This document shows positions 6,937-16,956 of a stretch of 64,000 nt of DNA, one piece after another. The stretch's first letter is position 1, and each line of letters starts with the position of its first letter. The stretch comes from Lacinutrix sp. (GTDB lineage: Bacteria > Bacteroidota > Bacteroidia > Flavobacteriales > Flavobacteriaceae): assembly GCF_029238095.1 (NCBI RefSeq), contig NZ_JAQWGS010000024.1:78568-142567 (forward strand), written 5' to 3'. A model generated the notes under the pieces. That model was not told the DNA's origin, made no database searches, and saw only the letters and a list, made by a program, of their open reading frames with translations. The position numbers and the translations under genes were made by a program.

Positions 6937-9135
6937 TTAATTACTAGATAGTTTTATTATTTGTTCCTTGTAAATAGGTTTTCCATCTTCTGTAATACCA
7001 TTTATAATAAGCTTAACATTATCATAATCTCTTCGATTTATCTTTAAAAAATTATCTGCATTAGGTTCTATATTAAAATTAGGAACCCAATCTATAGTGC
7101 TAAAATTATCTATGGTTCTTTGGCTTGAAAATACAAGATCCGGAATTTCGTATTTTTCTTTAGGTTTAATAAAACCAAAAGTTGTATCAAACGCTTTTAC
7201 ATTTTTGTTTTTTGCAACTATTTTTTCTCCGTTATTTCCATTTTTAGACACAACGTGCAATACTCCATTTGGAAAATTTGAACCATAGCCAGCACCATTA
7301 ATGTTGAGCACTACATAATCAATCTCATCTGCATAAATAAAACCGAGTATCGATAAGTCTTGTAATATGGCTCCATCCCAAACAATAGCTAATGGAGGAT
7401 TTATTTGATCATTTATACTTCTTGGACCTCTAGTGTTTACAAGTTGTGGAGTACCATCTGACGTGTATACGACATTAGTACTAGGTAAAGTTTGCAAAAA
7501 TGTTAAAAATAATGTGTTATTAAACCCTGTGTCTTCTGGTTTAACAACTCTTGAAGCTGAAAGTCCTAAAATACCACTATTTTTTAATTGTTGTTTTAAT
7601 GCTAATTCTTTTTTCTCTTTGTAAACCTCAAGGCTAACTTCTTCTAATTGCTGTGCGCCATAAAATTCCGGAAGTCTAAGATTATCATTGCTTTTAGATA
7701 TTTTGTTTAAGCTATCTGTTTTTTTTAAATCTTCTTTTAAATTAATATCTATATTTAGAGTAGGATTAGCTCTGTAATCTATATATGTATTATATACATA
7801 GAAGCTTGCTTTTTCAATTTTTCCTTTCTCATTAATAAGTGATAGGCTATATTTTGTAGGATGATTTAATAGTAATTTATCGAACTGAAATTTTCTATCG
7901 CTATCAATTTCGGTTAAAGCTGTAATTTTATTATCAGGAGAAGATAGCATGATTTTATATTTCGATAAATCTTTCTCATTTGTTGTCACTTTTCCATTTA
8001 AAGTAATGCCTCCTTCGCTAGCGTATGGTATACTTTTATCTGTTAATGTATTATAAACAAAGAGATTGTTTTTTGCTTCTAATTGAGTGATAGCATCTAA
8101 ATCTTTTTCATTATAATTGATAATGCGCATTGCAGTATTATACTTATCGCTTTTTATGTAAGGCTTAATAAGGTAATCTGAAACAATATTAGATTGGTTT
8201 TTGTAAACGATTGTTTCCTCTGGTAATACCGAAACACTAATGTTAGCCATTTTAGTGTTTCCGTATAAATTAAAATTTAAGGTTAACGAATCTTCAGAAA
8301 CTTCATCTTTAATAATATTTAAAGAGATATTATTTTTATCGTATATGTAGAAATTTTTACTGTAAAGTACCTCTTTATTATCATTAAAAATAGAAATAGT
8401 ATTTAAGCCATCTAAAGCATCGTTTTTGGCAAAGTTAATTTTGTAAATCTCTTTATCTTTGTTAAATTTTATTGGTGCCATTGCTCGCAATGAACCTTCA
8501 CGATGCAAAACTGCAAAGCCATACGTGTTGTCTAATTTGTTTATTATAGCTGTTTTGGGCGAAATTTCGAATGCAATTGCATTATCGTTATTGACAGCTG
8601 ATCTAAATATTTCAAAACCTTCTTTACCTTCGTTAAACTTTGTTAAGTTTATAGTTTCAGATAATACTTCTTGATTAATATTTACTGTGTTAGCATCAGA
8701 TAGATCAACAATCTGAATTGGAAATATAGCTTTACGATTAAAGTTTTTATTCCATTGCGTATCTAATTGTAAATAGTAATTTCCGTTTTCTAATGTTTCA
8801 GGAAGTTCTAATTCTCCATAGGTTTTGCCATTTTCGGCATAAAACAAATTGCTAAGTACTAGTTTAAAGTTAGCATCGTATAGGTTTAAGTAAATATTTG
8901 CAGATTCTGTAAAGGCTGTATTAGAATCGTCTTCAGCAATATAGGCTTTAAACCATATTTTTTCACCTGCAAAATAAATAGTTTTATTGGTGTGAAGAGA
9001 AAATTTTTCAATTTTGTAGGTGTGAAAGTAGTCACTATTAACTAGTGACATTGCTTTGTCATTTACAGATTCTTGTGCAAAAATTATTTGAAATATTAGG
9101 CTTAGTATAAAGCTTAATAGAAGAGGTTTTTTCAT
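6937..9135 (-). CDS. Secreted MG2-like protein with TonB-plug-like C-terminal region
   Basis: A 732-residue exported protein with signal peptide MKKPLLLSFILSLIFQIIFA|Q. Residues about 40-150 (FSLHTNKTIYFAGEKIWFKAY, LPETLENGNYYLQL) resemble the alpha-2-macroglobulin MG2 fold used by large Bacteroidota envelope proteins. The middle is a series of beta-sandwich-like segments, with a regulatory-like segment near GGITLNGKVTTNEKD. The C-terminal part (about 590-660: PPLAIVWDGAILQDLS, YADEIDYVVLNINGAGYG, NGVLHVVSKNG) resembles the plug domain of TonB-dependent receptors, but no 22-strand barrel follows. Role unknown; it may be a periplasmic partner of outer-membrane transport. The gene stands alone with its own terminator. 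The family reading is inference. Confidence 0.7.
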   Translation of the reverse strand: MKKPLLLSFILSLIFQIIFAQESVNDKAMSLVNSDYFHTYKIEKFSLHTNKTIYFAGEKIWFKAYIAEDDSNTAFTESANIYLNLYDANFKLVLSNLFYAENGKTYGELELPETLENGNYYLQLDTQWNKNFNRKAIFPIQIVDLSDANTVNINQEVLSETINLTKFNEGKEGFEIFRSAVNNDNAIAFEISPKTAIINKLDNTYGFAVLHREGSLRAMAPIKFNKDKEIYKINFAKNDALDGLNTISIFNDNKEVLYSKNFYIYDKNNISLNIIKDEVSEDSLTLNFNLYGNTKMANISVSVLPEETIVYKNQSNIVSDYLIKPYIKSDKYNTAMRIINYNEKDLDAITQLEAKNNLFVYNTLTDKSIPYASEGGITLNGKVTTNEKDLSKYKIMLSSPDNKITALTEIDSDRKFQFDKLLLNHPTKYSLSLINEKGKIEKASFYVYNTYIDYRANPTLNIDINLKEDLKKTDSLNKISKSNDNLRLPEFYGAQQLEEVSLEVYKEKKELALKQQLKNSGILGLSASRVVKPEDTGFNNTLFLTFLQTLPSTNVVYTSDGTPQLVNTRGPRSINDQINPPLAIVWDGAILQDLSILGFIYADEIDYVVLNINGAGYGSNFPNGVLHVVSKNGNNGEKIVAKNKNVKAFDTTFGFIKPKEKYEIPDLVFSSQRTIDNFSTIDWVPNFNIEPNADNFLKINRRDYDNVKLIINGITEDGKPIYKEQIIKLSSN

Positions 9136-9216
9136 TTTTTTTAATAAAATTTATAAGATGAATTATTTAAATAAGACATCAAAAAAAGAAAAAGGTTTAA
9201 ACTGTAATTTTATTAT

Positions 9217-10518
9217 TTATACTGGTTTATTTGTTTTTTTAGGTTTAAACACTGGTAGAAGTTGCGTTTTAACTTCACCAAAACCAATTCGAGTACCATC
9301 TTTTTCGCAATAGCCTCTCATTATTACGGTGTCGAAGTCTTGTATAAATTTACGTTCCGTTCCATTATTTAATTTAACAGGTTTTTCTCCTCTCCAACTT
9401 AACTCTAGCATAGATCCATAAGAATCTGGTGTTGGTCCAGAAATTGTACCACTTCCCATCATATCTCCAGAGTTTATTGGGCAGCCATTAATGGTATGAT
9501 GCGTTAATTGTTGCGCCATACTCCAATACATATGTTTAAAGTTTGAACGGCTTACAATTGTTTCTTTAGCTTTTTCTGGCTGTATTGAAACTTCCAAATT
9601 AATATCAAAACTCTTTTTACCTTTTTGTTGTAAATAGCTTAGTTGTTTTTTTATAGGTTTAGGACTTTCAACTCTGTAAGGTTCTAAAGCGTCTAAAGTT
9701 ACAATCCATGGAGAAATAGAAGAAGCAAAACTTTTTGCTAAAAATGGACCTAATGGTACATATTCCCATTTTTGAATGTCTCTTGCGCTCCAATCGTTAA
9801 ACAACACTAAACCAAAAATGTACTCTTCTGCTTCTTCAAGAGGAATTGGTTCTCCTAAATCGTTTGCATCTGTAGTAATAAACGCCATTTCTAATTCAAA
9901 ATCTACTAATTTACTTGGTCCAAATACTGGCTCTGTTGCTCCAGCAGGCAAGGTTTGACCTTGTGGTCTATGTACAGGAATACCAGAAGGAATAATAGAA
10001 CTACTTCTACCATGATAGCCAACAGGAATATGTAGCCAGTTTGGTAATAATGCATTGTCAGGATCTCTAAACATGGTTCCAACATTTGTTGCATGCTCAA
10101 TACTAGAATAGAAATCTGTGTAATCACCAATTTGTACTGGTAATTGCATTTCTATTTCATCTAAACGAAACAATACCGTTTCTTTATGTTTAAGGTTTCC
10201 TTTCAGGCTTTCATTTTCTTCATCAAAAATCTGTGCAATTCTATTACGTACCAAGCGCCATGTTTTACGACCATCTGCAATAAAATCGTTTAAAGTATCT
10301 TGTAAGAAAATATCATCAGTTAATGGTATACCTTCAAAATAACCTAATTGATGTAAAGCGCCTAAATCTATAGCTGTATCTCCAATTCTAGTTCCAATGG
10401 TAATAATATCGTCTCTAGTTAAAAAAACACCAAAAGGAATATTTTGAATAGGAAAGTCTGAATTTTTATCGACGTGCAACCACGATTTTCGGTCTGGATT
10501 ATTTGCTGATAATGGCAT
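9217..10518 (-). CDS. fahA: Fumarylacetoacetase
   Basis: Hydrolyses fumarylacetoacetate to fumarate and acetoacetate, the last step of tyrosine and phenylalanine catabolism by the homogentisate route, in the cytosol. The 433-residue length matches the family. The N-terminal SH3-like domain (about 1-120: NIPFGVFLTR) is followed by the FAH catalytic domain, with DYTDFYSSIEHATNVGTMFR, the metal and substrate region FELEMAFITT, LVLFNDWSARDIQ and the C-terminal GDMMGSGTISGPTPDSYGSM. No other gene of the pathway (hmgA, hppD) is seen nearby. It is divergent from glyA with a 144-base spacer. Confidence 0.96.
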   Translation of the reverse strand: MPLSANNPDRKSWLHVDKNSDFPIQNIPFGVFLTRDDIITIGTRIGDTAIDLGALHQLGYFEGIPLTDDIFLQDTLNDFIADGRKTWRLVRNRIAQIFDEENESLKGNLKHKETVLFRLDEIEMQLPVQIGDYTDFYSSIEHATNVGTMFRDPDNALLPNWLHIPVGYHGRSSSIIPSGIPVHRPQGQTLPAGATEPVFGPSKLVDFELEMAFITTDANDLGEPIPLEEAEEYIFGLVLFNDWSARDIQKWEYVPLGPFLAKSFASSISPWIVTLDALEPYRVESPKPIKKQLSYLQQKGKKSFDINLEVSIQPEKAKETIVSRSNFKHMYWSMAQQLTHHTINGCPINSGDMMGSGTISGPTPDSYGSMLELSWRGEKPVKLNNGTERKFIQDFDTVIMRGYCEKDGTRIGFGEVKTQLLPVFKPKKTNKPV

Positions 10519-10630
10519 ATTTAAAATTGTTGATTTGTTGTTTATAAATTCTAAGTAAATATATGTTTTTTGAACTATTTACAAGGCTTATTTCTTATTT
10601 TTGATAAATTTTTAACTATTAATAGATTTT

Positions 10631-10638
10631 TACTTTTG
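10631..10638 (+). promoter_or_regulatory. glyA: Candidate -7 box of glyA (TACTTTTG)
   Basis: TACTTTTG matches TAnnTTTG and lies 24 bases before the glyA ATG, so transcription would start roughly 17-18 bases upstream of it. The nearest upstream TTG (10601-10603) is about 27 bases away, longer than usual. Confidence 0.5.
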
Positions 10639-10662
10639 TAAAAATTAATAAACAATATATTT

Positions 10663-11937
10663 ATGCAACGCGACGAACAAATATTTGAATTAATTCAAGC
10701 CGAAAAAGAAAGACAATTAAATGGTCTTGAGTTAATAGCATCAGAAAACTTTGTTAGTGACCAAGTTATGGAAGCTGCAGGTTCTGTTTTAACTAATAAA
10801 TATGCTGAAGGTTATCCTGGAAAGCGCTACTATGGAGGTTGTGAAGTAGTAGATGAAGTTGAGCAAATTGCTATTGATAGAGCTAAAACTTTATTTGGTG
10901 CTGCTTATGTAAATGTACAACCGCATTCTGGAAGTCAAGCAAATACAGCAGTGTATCATGCTTGTTTAAAACCAGGAGATAAAATTTTAGGTTTTGATTT
11001 GTCTCATGGTGGACATTTAACTCATGGTTCTCCTGTAAATTTCTCAGGTATAATCTATAATCCAGTATTTTATGGAGTAGAAGAAGCAACAGGTGTTTTA
11101 AATTACGATAAAATTCAAGACATAGCAACAAAAGAAAAACCACAATTAATAATTGCTGGTGCTTCTGCTTATTCTAGAGATATCGATTTTAAACGTTTTC
11201 GTGTAATTGCAGATAGTGTAGGAGCACTTTTACTAGCAGATATTTCTCATCCATCTGGTTTAATTGCCAAAGGGATATTAAACGATCCGCTTCCACATTG
11301 TCACATTGTAACAACAACAACTCACAAGACTTTACGAGGGCCAAGAGGAGGTATGATATTAATGGGAAAAGACTTCGATAACCCATTTGGATTAAAACTT
11401 AAAAACGGAAATTTACGTAAAATGTCATCCTTGTTAGATTCTGGAGTATTTCCTGGAAATCAGGGAGGGCCTTTGGAGCATATTATTGCCGCAAAAGCAA
11501 TCGCTTTTGGTGAAGCTTTAACAGATGAGTTTATGCATTATATGTTACAAGTTAAAAAGAATGCAGAGGCAATGGCAAAAGCTTTTGTGTCTAGAGATTA
11601 TAAAATTATTTCTGGAGGTACAGATAACCATATGATGCTTATTGATTTAAGAAACAAAAACATTACTGGAAAAGAAGCAGAGCAAGCGTTAGTTAAAGCA
11701 GATATTACTGTTAATAAAAACATGGTTCCTTTTGATGATAAGTCACCTTTTGTAACTTCTGGAATTAGAGTTGGTACAGCTGCAATTACAACACGTGGTT
11801 TAAAAGAAAATGAAATGGAAACTATTGTAGATTTAATAGATCAAGTTATTAATAACTACGATAATGAATCTGTTCTAGAAGAAGTAGCCACAAAAGTAAA
11901 TACTATGATGAGTGGTTTGCCTCTTTTTAAGATGTAA
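10663..11937 (+). CDS. glyA: Serine hydroxymethyltransferase
   Basis: PLP enzyme that interconverts serine plus tetrahydrofolate with glycine plus 5,10-methylene-tetrahydrofolate, the main source of one-carbon units. Its 424 residues span the full family length. Visible motifs are the opening [48 protein letters not shown], and the PLP lysine K222 in [14 protein letters not shown]. The glycine-rich [13 protein letters not shown] and [14 protein letters not shown] follow. It is cytosolic. The gene appears monocistronic: a separate -7 box lies after its stop, in front of the next gene. Confidence 0.98.
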   Translation: MQRDEQIFELIQAEKERQLNGLELIASENFVSDQVMEAAGSVLTNKYAEGYPGKRYYGGCEVVDEVEQIAIDRAKTLFGAAYVNVQPHSGSQANTAVYHACLKPGDKILGFDLSHGGHLTHGSPVNFSGIIYNPVFYGVEEATGVLNYDKIQDIATKEKPQLIIAGASAYSRDIDFKRFRVIADSVGALLLADISHPSGLIAKGILNDPLPHCHIVTTTTHKTLRGPRGGMILMGKDFDNPFGLKLKNGNLRKMSSLLDSGVFPGNQGGPLEHIIAAKAIAFGEALTDEFMHYMLQVKKNAEAMAKAFVSRDYKIISGGTDNHMMLIDLRNKNITGKEAEQALVKADITVNKNMVPFDDKSPFVTSGIRVGTAAITTRGLKENEMETIVDLIDQVINNYDNESVLEEVATKVNTMMSGLPLFKM

Positions 11938-11966
11938 CTCTTAAACTCATATTTTATAAATTATTA

Positions 11967-11974
11967 TATATTTG
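11967..11974 (+). promoter_or_regulatory. Candidate -7 box (TATATTTG) of the CRTAC1-like gene
   Basis: TATATTTG fits TAnnTTTG, 13 bases before the ATG at 11988 and 29 bases after the glyA stop. It suggests the downstream gene has its own promoter and a very short leader. No upstream TTG at standard spacing. Confidence 0.45.
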
Positions 11975-11987
11975 TAAAAAAGGTATT

Positions 11988-13703
11988 ATGTTGAGAATCT
12001 TTACTTTAATGGTTTTATTTTCTATAACTTTTAGTCATGCACAATTGTCTTTTCAAGACAGTGCAACAGCTAAAGGTGTTGGTTATTCTTATGGTGCTTC
12101 TATCTATGGTGGAGGTGTTTCGTTTTGCGATTTTAATGACGATGGTTGGGATGATTTAACATATTCTACAACAGATGGTCAGCAACTCAAGTTTTTTCAA
12201 AATAATAATGGCACTTTTATAGAAGTTGATTTAGGGATTTCTAATGTTGAAAGAGTAAAACAAGTCCTTTGGGTAGATTACGATAATGATGGTGATAAAG
12301 ATTTTATGGCCACGAGTATTTCTGGCTTTAATAAATACTACAGAAATGATGGTAATTTAACATTTACAGACGTTACAGCAACTATTGGTTTTTTTACTAA
12401 TAATTTATATACTTACGGCATTTCTTTTGGAGATATAGATAATGATGGTGATTTAGATGCTTTAATAGCAAATAGAGATAATGTAAATGCTAACAACTAC
12501 AGCTATTTATATAGAAACCAAGGCAATGGAACTTTTATTGAAATTACGGAGTCTGCTGGATTAAACCTAAATAATGAACTATCTTTTTGCTCAGCGTTCT
12601 TTGATTATGATAATGATGGTGATCAAGATATTTATATCGCAAACGATAAATCTCCTAATCCAAACAGATTGTACCAAAACGATGGTTCTGGAATGTTTAC
12701 AGATGTTTCAGCTATTAGTGGTTCTGGTATTATTATAGATGCCATGTCCACAACTATTGGAGACTACAACAACGATGGATGGTTTGACATTTATGTTACA
12801 AACACCACAGCTGGAAATGTTTTGCTTCAAAACAATGGAGATGGTTCTTTTTTAAATGTATCACCAACTGTAGGAACAGAGATGAATACCATTTCTTGGG
12901 GATCTGTATTTTTAGATGCAGATAACGATGCCGATTTAGACTTGTATGTAAGTAGTAGTATGACAGGTGTAATACCTACTTTAATGTCTTCTGCATTTTT
13001 TGAAAACGATGGTGTTAATAATTATAGCATTCCAGCTGGAGCTGGTTTTGCTAACGATACAAGAAAAAGTTTTGCAAATGCTATAGGAGATTTTAATAAT
13101 GATGGTTTACCAGACATTGTCGTTATGAATGATACAGATAATTATTTTCTCTGGGAAAACACAACAACAAATTCTAATAATTATTTAAAGGTAAAACTTG
13201 AGGGAACCACAAGTAATAAAGGAGGAATAGGTTCTAAAATAGAAGTTGCAATTAATGGCAATAGTCAATTTCGTTACACACTTTGCGGAGAAGGTTATAT
13301 ATCACAAAATTCAGGTACAGAAATTATAGGCTTTGGCTCTGCAACAGTTGCAGATTATGTAAAAGTAACATGGCCAAGCGGTATTGTAGATATTATTGAT
13401 AACGTAACAGCAAATCAAGTATTAACTGTAGTTGAAGGAAGCTCTCTATCTACCGAAACCTATAATATTGCCAATGGATTAAGTATACACCCAAATCCAA
13501 CACAAGGTATAGTAACAGTTAATAATTTAAAATCTAATGTAGAGCTTTCAATTTATAATATACTTGGAAAGCAATTAGCCACAAAAACATTAACTATGGT
13601 TAAAAATAAAGTAGATATTAGTAATTATTCTAAAGGTGTGTATTTATTTAGTTTAAAAGATCACGCTGGAAACTTAACCACTAAAAAAGTGGTGTTGCAA
13701 TAA
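11988..13703 (+). CDS. CRTAC1-family FG-GAP/VCBS repeat protein with ASPIC/UnbV domain and T9SS sorting domain
   Basis: Secreted 571-residue protein. The signal peptide ends at FSHA|Q (residue 18). FG-GAP/VCBS-type beta-propeller repeats follow, carrying repeated calcium-binding loops of the type DYDNDGDKD, DIDNDGDLD, DYDNDGDQD and DADNDADLD (about 40-390). An ASPIC/UnbV domain follows (about 395-480: KLEGTTSNKGGIGSKIEV, VKVTWPSGIVDII). The C-terminus LSIHPNPTQGIVTV to LTTKKVVLQ is a type A T9SS sorting domain. It is likely exposed on the cell surface or released, and may bind Ca2+. The ligand is unknown; proteins of this type are common in marine Flavobacteriaceae. A terminator follows 19 bases after the stop. 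Confidence 0.9.
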   Translation: MLRIFTLMVLFSITFSHAQLSFQDSATAKGVGYSYGASIYGGGVSFCDFNDDGWDDLTYSTTDGQQLKFFQNNNGTFIEVDLGISNVERVKQVLWVDYDNDGDKDFMATSISGFNKYYRNDGNLTFTDVTATIGFFTNNLYTYGISFGDIDNDGDLDALIANRDNVNANNYSYLYRNQGNGTFIEITESAGLNLNNELSFCSAFFDYDNDGDQDIYIANDKSPNPNRLYQNDGSGMFTDVSAISGSGIIIDAMSTTIGDYNNDGWFDIYVTNTTAGNVLLQNNGDGSFLNVSPTVGTEMNTISWGSVFLDADNDADLDLYVSSSMTGVIPTLMSSAFFENDGVNNYSIPAGAGFANDTRKSFANAIGDFNNDGLPDIVVMNDTDNYFLWENTTTNSNNYLKVKLEGTTSNKGGIGSKIEVAINGNSQFRYTLCGEGYISQNSGTEIIGFGSATVADYVKVTWPSGIVDIIDNVTANQVLTVVEGSSLSTETYNIANGLSIHPNPTQGIVTVNNLKSNVELSIYNILGKQLATKTLTMVKNKVDISNYSKGVYLFSLKDHAGNLTTKKVVLQ

Positions 13704-13722
13704 CAATATTTATATAAAATAT

Positions 13723-13752
13723 AAAAATCCCATTCGAAAGCATGGGATTTTT
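13723..13752. terminator. Bidirectional terminator between convergent genes
   Basis: AAAAATCCCAT / ATGGGATTTTT, a perfect 11-bp stem with an eight-base loop. It lies between the CRTAC1-like gene (plus) and the 13753-14448 gene (minus), whose stop codon directly adjoins it. Confidence 0.85.
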
Positions 13753-14448
13753 TTAGTTTGTAGGAACTGTAATAATTAAAGGGCAAGGTTTTACTAAATT
13801 GAGTTTAACTGCTACTTGTTTGATTTTTTTTAATTTGTGGTGATTGGTAATTTTATCGTTATGATTGTAAAAAAAATATTCTTTATAAATTCCATTGGGA
13901 ATATTATTTTCTTTTTTCCATTCGTTATAGGTTAAAGGATGTGTTAGGATAGGCAAGTGGTATTCTGTGTTGTTTTTAATAATGTAGTGATTTGTGCCTA
14001 TTTTATTTTTCTTTTTTTTTCTTTTACTTTTAAGGTATTTAAGTGTGTAACTTTTATATGTTTTAGAACTTATTATAGTATCGGATTGAATTGTAAAAGC
14101 ATAGTTTCTAATTTTAGATTTGTATCTATTTGTCATTTTATGAACATTCTTACAATTATCGATGCTAATTAAATTAAAATTAAACAATTGGCTTCTTAAA
14201 ACTTTTACAACAGAATGATAGTTGTCTATATCCGCAAATTCTAAAGAATAGTTTAATTTATCATGTCCTCTTACAGTTATATAATAACTATTGTCTTTAG
14301 AATTAGTATAAATGTATTGTGTAACTAACGTATCAGATTTAGAAGTATTAAATCTACACTCATACTCTAAAAGTGTATCAAATTCGTATGATTTTTGTCC
14401 GAATGAGAATGAGAAACTCATAAATAAAACAAAGGCTGTTATTCTCAT
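13753..14448 (-). CDS. Exported protein of unknown function
   Basis: No family recognised. It has 231 residues with a short signal peptide MRITAFVLFMSFSFSFG|Q. The mature part is beta-rich and very lysine- and asparagine-rich, with a basic stretch LKSKRKKKKNKIG in the middle and a basic C-terminal segment (HHKLKKIKQVAVKLNLVK). There is no lipobox, transmembrane segment or T9SS domain, so it is probably periplasmic. The gene lies 18 bases downstream of the beta-helix lipoprotein gene on the same strand (stop of that gene at 14467, start here at 14448), so the two are probably co-transcribed. Function open. Confidence 0.65.
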   Translation of the reverse strand: MRITAFVLFMSFSFSFGQKSYEFDTLLEYECRFNTSKSDTLVTQYIYTNSKDNSYYITVRGHDKLNYSLEFADIDNYHSVVKVLRSQLFNFNLISIDNCKNVHKMTNRYKSKIRNYAFTIQSDTIISSKTYKSYTLKYLKSKRKKKKNKIGTNHYIIKNNTEYHLPILTHPLTYNEWKKENNIPNGIYKEYFFYNHNDKITNHHKLKKIKQVAVKLNLVKPCPLIITVPTN

Positions 14449-14466
14449 AAAAAATTAAAATATGAT

Positions 14467-16023
14467 TTAATCAAAAGTAATATGCTGATAAGCTCCTAAG
14501 TCTGGAGATGCAGTTCTACTAACGCCTAAAATGTCTTGAGGTACTTGAGAGGCAAATGTTGAATTACCAGCTCCATTGGCAAAAGAATCGTCACCAATTA
14601 ATAAATCGTTTTCAAAAGGTGCTCTAAAATTAGGATCTTGATTACGGAAAAAACTTTCGTAATGTGTTACATCGTTAAAATCGTAATTTACACCATCTGG
14701 ATTACCTGAAGAATCAGAAAAACGCGCTAAACAATTTGTGAATTTAAAATTAAAAACGACTCCACTGTCAACCACTTCATCAATTATAAACTCAGGATTA
14801 TCGTTTCCGTAGATTATAGAATTATTAAAATTACATTCGGTTAAGTCTGCTAAAAAGGTTGTTCCTTCTCCATCTTGAACAAAATTATTAATTAAAAGCG
14901 CTGGAAACTGTCTAAAACTATTATTCCAATAATTTACAATAGTACTGTGCGTAAAGTTATATTTTCCGCCTAGAGTTAAAGCAACAGAAGATTGTCCAGC
15001 ATTATTAACCACTAAATTTTCTGCTTTTATAGATGAGTTTCTTGCTAAAATACCATAATTGCCAAAATTGTATAATTGCGAATTTGTAATGGTTAATTTA
15101 TTAAGAGGCGCATCAGTATTGCCATCGCTTAAAATACCTACTGTTCCGTTTTTTATTGTGGCATGATTAATAACATTGTTAACACTATTCTCGAAAAGCC
15201 ATATGGTTCCCCATTGTCCAGGAACATCTGCAAAAGCAGGTTCTAGTCTGTCGCTTTCAAAAATAACTTCGTTTTCTAAGAGTTCTTCATCTGCACTTAA
15301 GCTTCCATTAACTTGTAAGCTAGCGTTTTCTGAAACTAAAAGACCAGAATTGGCATGAAAATGTACTCTTGCTCCAGCATCTATGGTTAGTGTTTCTCCA
15401 TTTGGTACAGCAGCATAGCCATAAATAACGTATGGTCTTTGGTTGGTAAAATTTAATTCGGAAGGTAATAACTCACGACCTTGTATTTCGGTTTCAACAG
15501 TTTCTCCATCAATATTTAGGGTGAGTGTTTCTATAACACCAGTCGTATTATCTCGATCTGGATAAATAAATACTGCATCTTTAACTAAGGTAACTAGCTC
15601 TACGGTTTGTAGGTTGCTTCCAGCATCAAAATTTATTCTATCTGTATATAAAAACTCATTATCTAACAGTGTTTGGTCTTCAATATCTATTGTTGTTTCT
15701 ACAAAAATAAATAAGCTGTCTTTGGCTTGTATTTCTACATTATTAAAGGTTTGTCCTGGATTTCCGTCTACATTTAACCTGTAGTTTGAAGTTTGACCTC
15801 GTTCTAGACCAATAGTAGGAATAGAGATGTCGTTATCACTTCTATTATAGACTTTTAGGTTATACGTACTCGAACCAATGTTTGTAAAAACAGTATCTAA
15901 ATAGACGGTGTCTTTAGAAAACTCGAGACTTCCAGTACTAGGAGCGAAGTCAAAATCTTGACGACAAGAACTCCAAAATAATAAAAATCCGAAAATGGTA
16001 AGAAAGTAAACTATGCGTTTCAT
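14467..16023 (-). CDS. Lipoprotein with right-handed parallel beta-helix
   Basis: A 518-residue envelope lipoprotein; leader MKRIVYFLTIFGFLLFWSSC with lipobox cysteine at residue 20. Residues about 30-190 form beta-sandwich-like segments, with GSLEFSKDTVYLDTVFTNIG typical of an N-terminal immunoglobulin-like domain. From about 200 to 480 there are repeated short beta-strand/turn units (LLVSENASLQVNGSL, NHATIKNGTVGILSDGN, YGILARNSSIKAENLVV, NFNNSIIYGNDNPEF) of the pectate-lyase-like beta-helix type. It probably sits on the outer membrane surface. No catalytic residues can be assigned; a structural or glycan-binding role is as likely as enzyme activity. Confidence 0.8.
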   Translation of the reverse strand: MKRIVYFLTIFGFLLFWSSCRQDFDFAPSTGSLEFSKDTVYLDTVFTNIGSSTYNLKVYNRSDNDISIPTIGLERGQTSNYRLNVDGNPGQTFNNVEIQAKDSLFIFVETTIDIEDQTLLDNEFLYTDRINFDAGSNLQTVELVTLVKDAVFIYPDRDNTTGVIETLTLNIDGETVETEIQGRELLPSELNFTNQRPYVIYGYAAVPNGETLTIDAGARVHFHANSGLLVSENASLQVNGSLSADEELLENEVIFESDRLEPAFADVPGQWGTIWLFENSVNNVINHATIKNGTVGILSDGNTDAPLNKLTITNSQLYNFGNYGILARNSSIKAENLVVNNAGQSSVALTLGGKYNFTHSTIVNYWNNSFRQFPALLINNFVQDGEGTTFLADLTECNFNNSIIYGNDNPEFIIDEVVDSGVVFNFKFTNCLARFSDSSGNPDGVNYDFNDVTHYESFFRNQDPNFRAPFENDLLIGDDSFANGAGNSTFASQVPQDILGVSRTASPDLGAYQHITFD

Positions 16024-16105
16024 ATTATGTTTTTGCTTTAACAGGACTAAAATATAACTTTTGCATTTATGTTTTAGTATTTATAGCCTTTAATTATTAA
16101 AATCT

Positions 16106-16858
16106 TTAATCTGTTTTATTTTTTTTAAAGTTCGCTATAATGGTAGTAAATTCATTACCTATAGTAATAATGTTTTCTAAAAGTTCCAATTCATTTTTGT
16201 CTTCTAGTAGTTTGCTATTTATGCTTTTAGCTTCACAAAGTTCGAAAAATAGAAACTTATTTTCCAGGTCTATATTAAGGGTTTCTATTAAAAGGGCATC
16301 ATTAAAAAGTTTATTAGTACCATTAAATAAGGAAACTAGATCTTGGTAAACTATAGGTTTAAATGGTTCTGCTTTATTCTTGTTTTTAAATAGCTTGCCA
16401 ATTAATCCTATTATTTTAATAAAATCTATATTGCCACTTGGTGCTTTGCCATAAAGGTGAGGGTTCCTTTTTATGTCTTCAAGAATTTGATTTCGCATAG
16501 ACACGTTAATCGTTTTAATATCTGCTATTTTCTCCTTCTGGTTTCCATTAATGCTAACTTCTTCTAAAGTGTTATTTGCTTTTTTAAGTTGAATAACAAA
16601 AGGCTCTTTTTCGTAAATATGTTTCACAACAATTAGTTGAGTAATATAAAATATAGCGCTTACTTTTAAAGTGTCTTTAGCTTTTGCAGAAATGGTAAAT
16701 GCTCCATTTTTATTGGAGAAAGTTGATTGTTTTGTGGTAAGATTTTCTATTTTAATATCTTCAACCTTAGACGTTGCATTGTAAACGACACCACTAATTT
16801 TTTGTGCTGTAACTGTAATACAACTAAATAAAGTAAAAAGGATGAAGAATTGTTTCAA
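16106..16858 (-). CDS. Exported protein with carboxypeptidase-regulatory-like domain (TTG start)
   Basis: A 250-residue exported protein. The leader MKQFFILFTLFSCITVTA|Q is followed by a CarboxypepD_reg-like beta-sandwich (about 20-105: KISGVVYNATSKVEDIKIENL, STFSNKNGAFTISAKAKD, LKVSAIFY, EPFVIQLKKANNTLEEVSI). A helical C-terminal half of unknown role follows. The start codon is TTG: the preceding in-frame codons contain no ATG or GTG before a stop, and the signal peptide begins exactly here. Similar proteins are frequent in Flavobacteriaceae; the plug-free domain arrangement suggests a periplasmic role. Function not assigned. Confidence 0.75.
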   Translation of the reverse strand: MKQFFILFTLFSCITVTAQKISGVVYNATSKVEDIKIENLTTKQSTFSNKNGAFTISAKAKDTLKVSAIFYITQLIVVKHIYEKEPFVIQLKKANNTLEEVSINGNQKEKIADIKTINVSMRNQILEDIKRNPHLYGKAPSGNIDFIKIIGLIGKLFKNKNKAEPFKPIVYQDLVSLFNGTNKLFNDALLIETLNIDLENKFLFFELCEAKSINSKLLEDKNELELLENIITIGNEFTTIIANFKKNKTD

Positions 16859-16956
16859 AGACCAAAGACAATGGATTAAAAACCAAAAATAGAATTATCA
16901 ACTAATATCTTGAAACATTTAAGATAGTTTTATAACTTGAATTAAATTACTATGGA

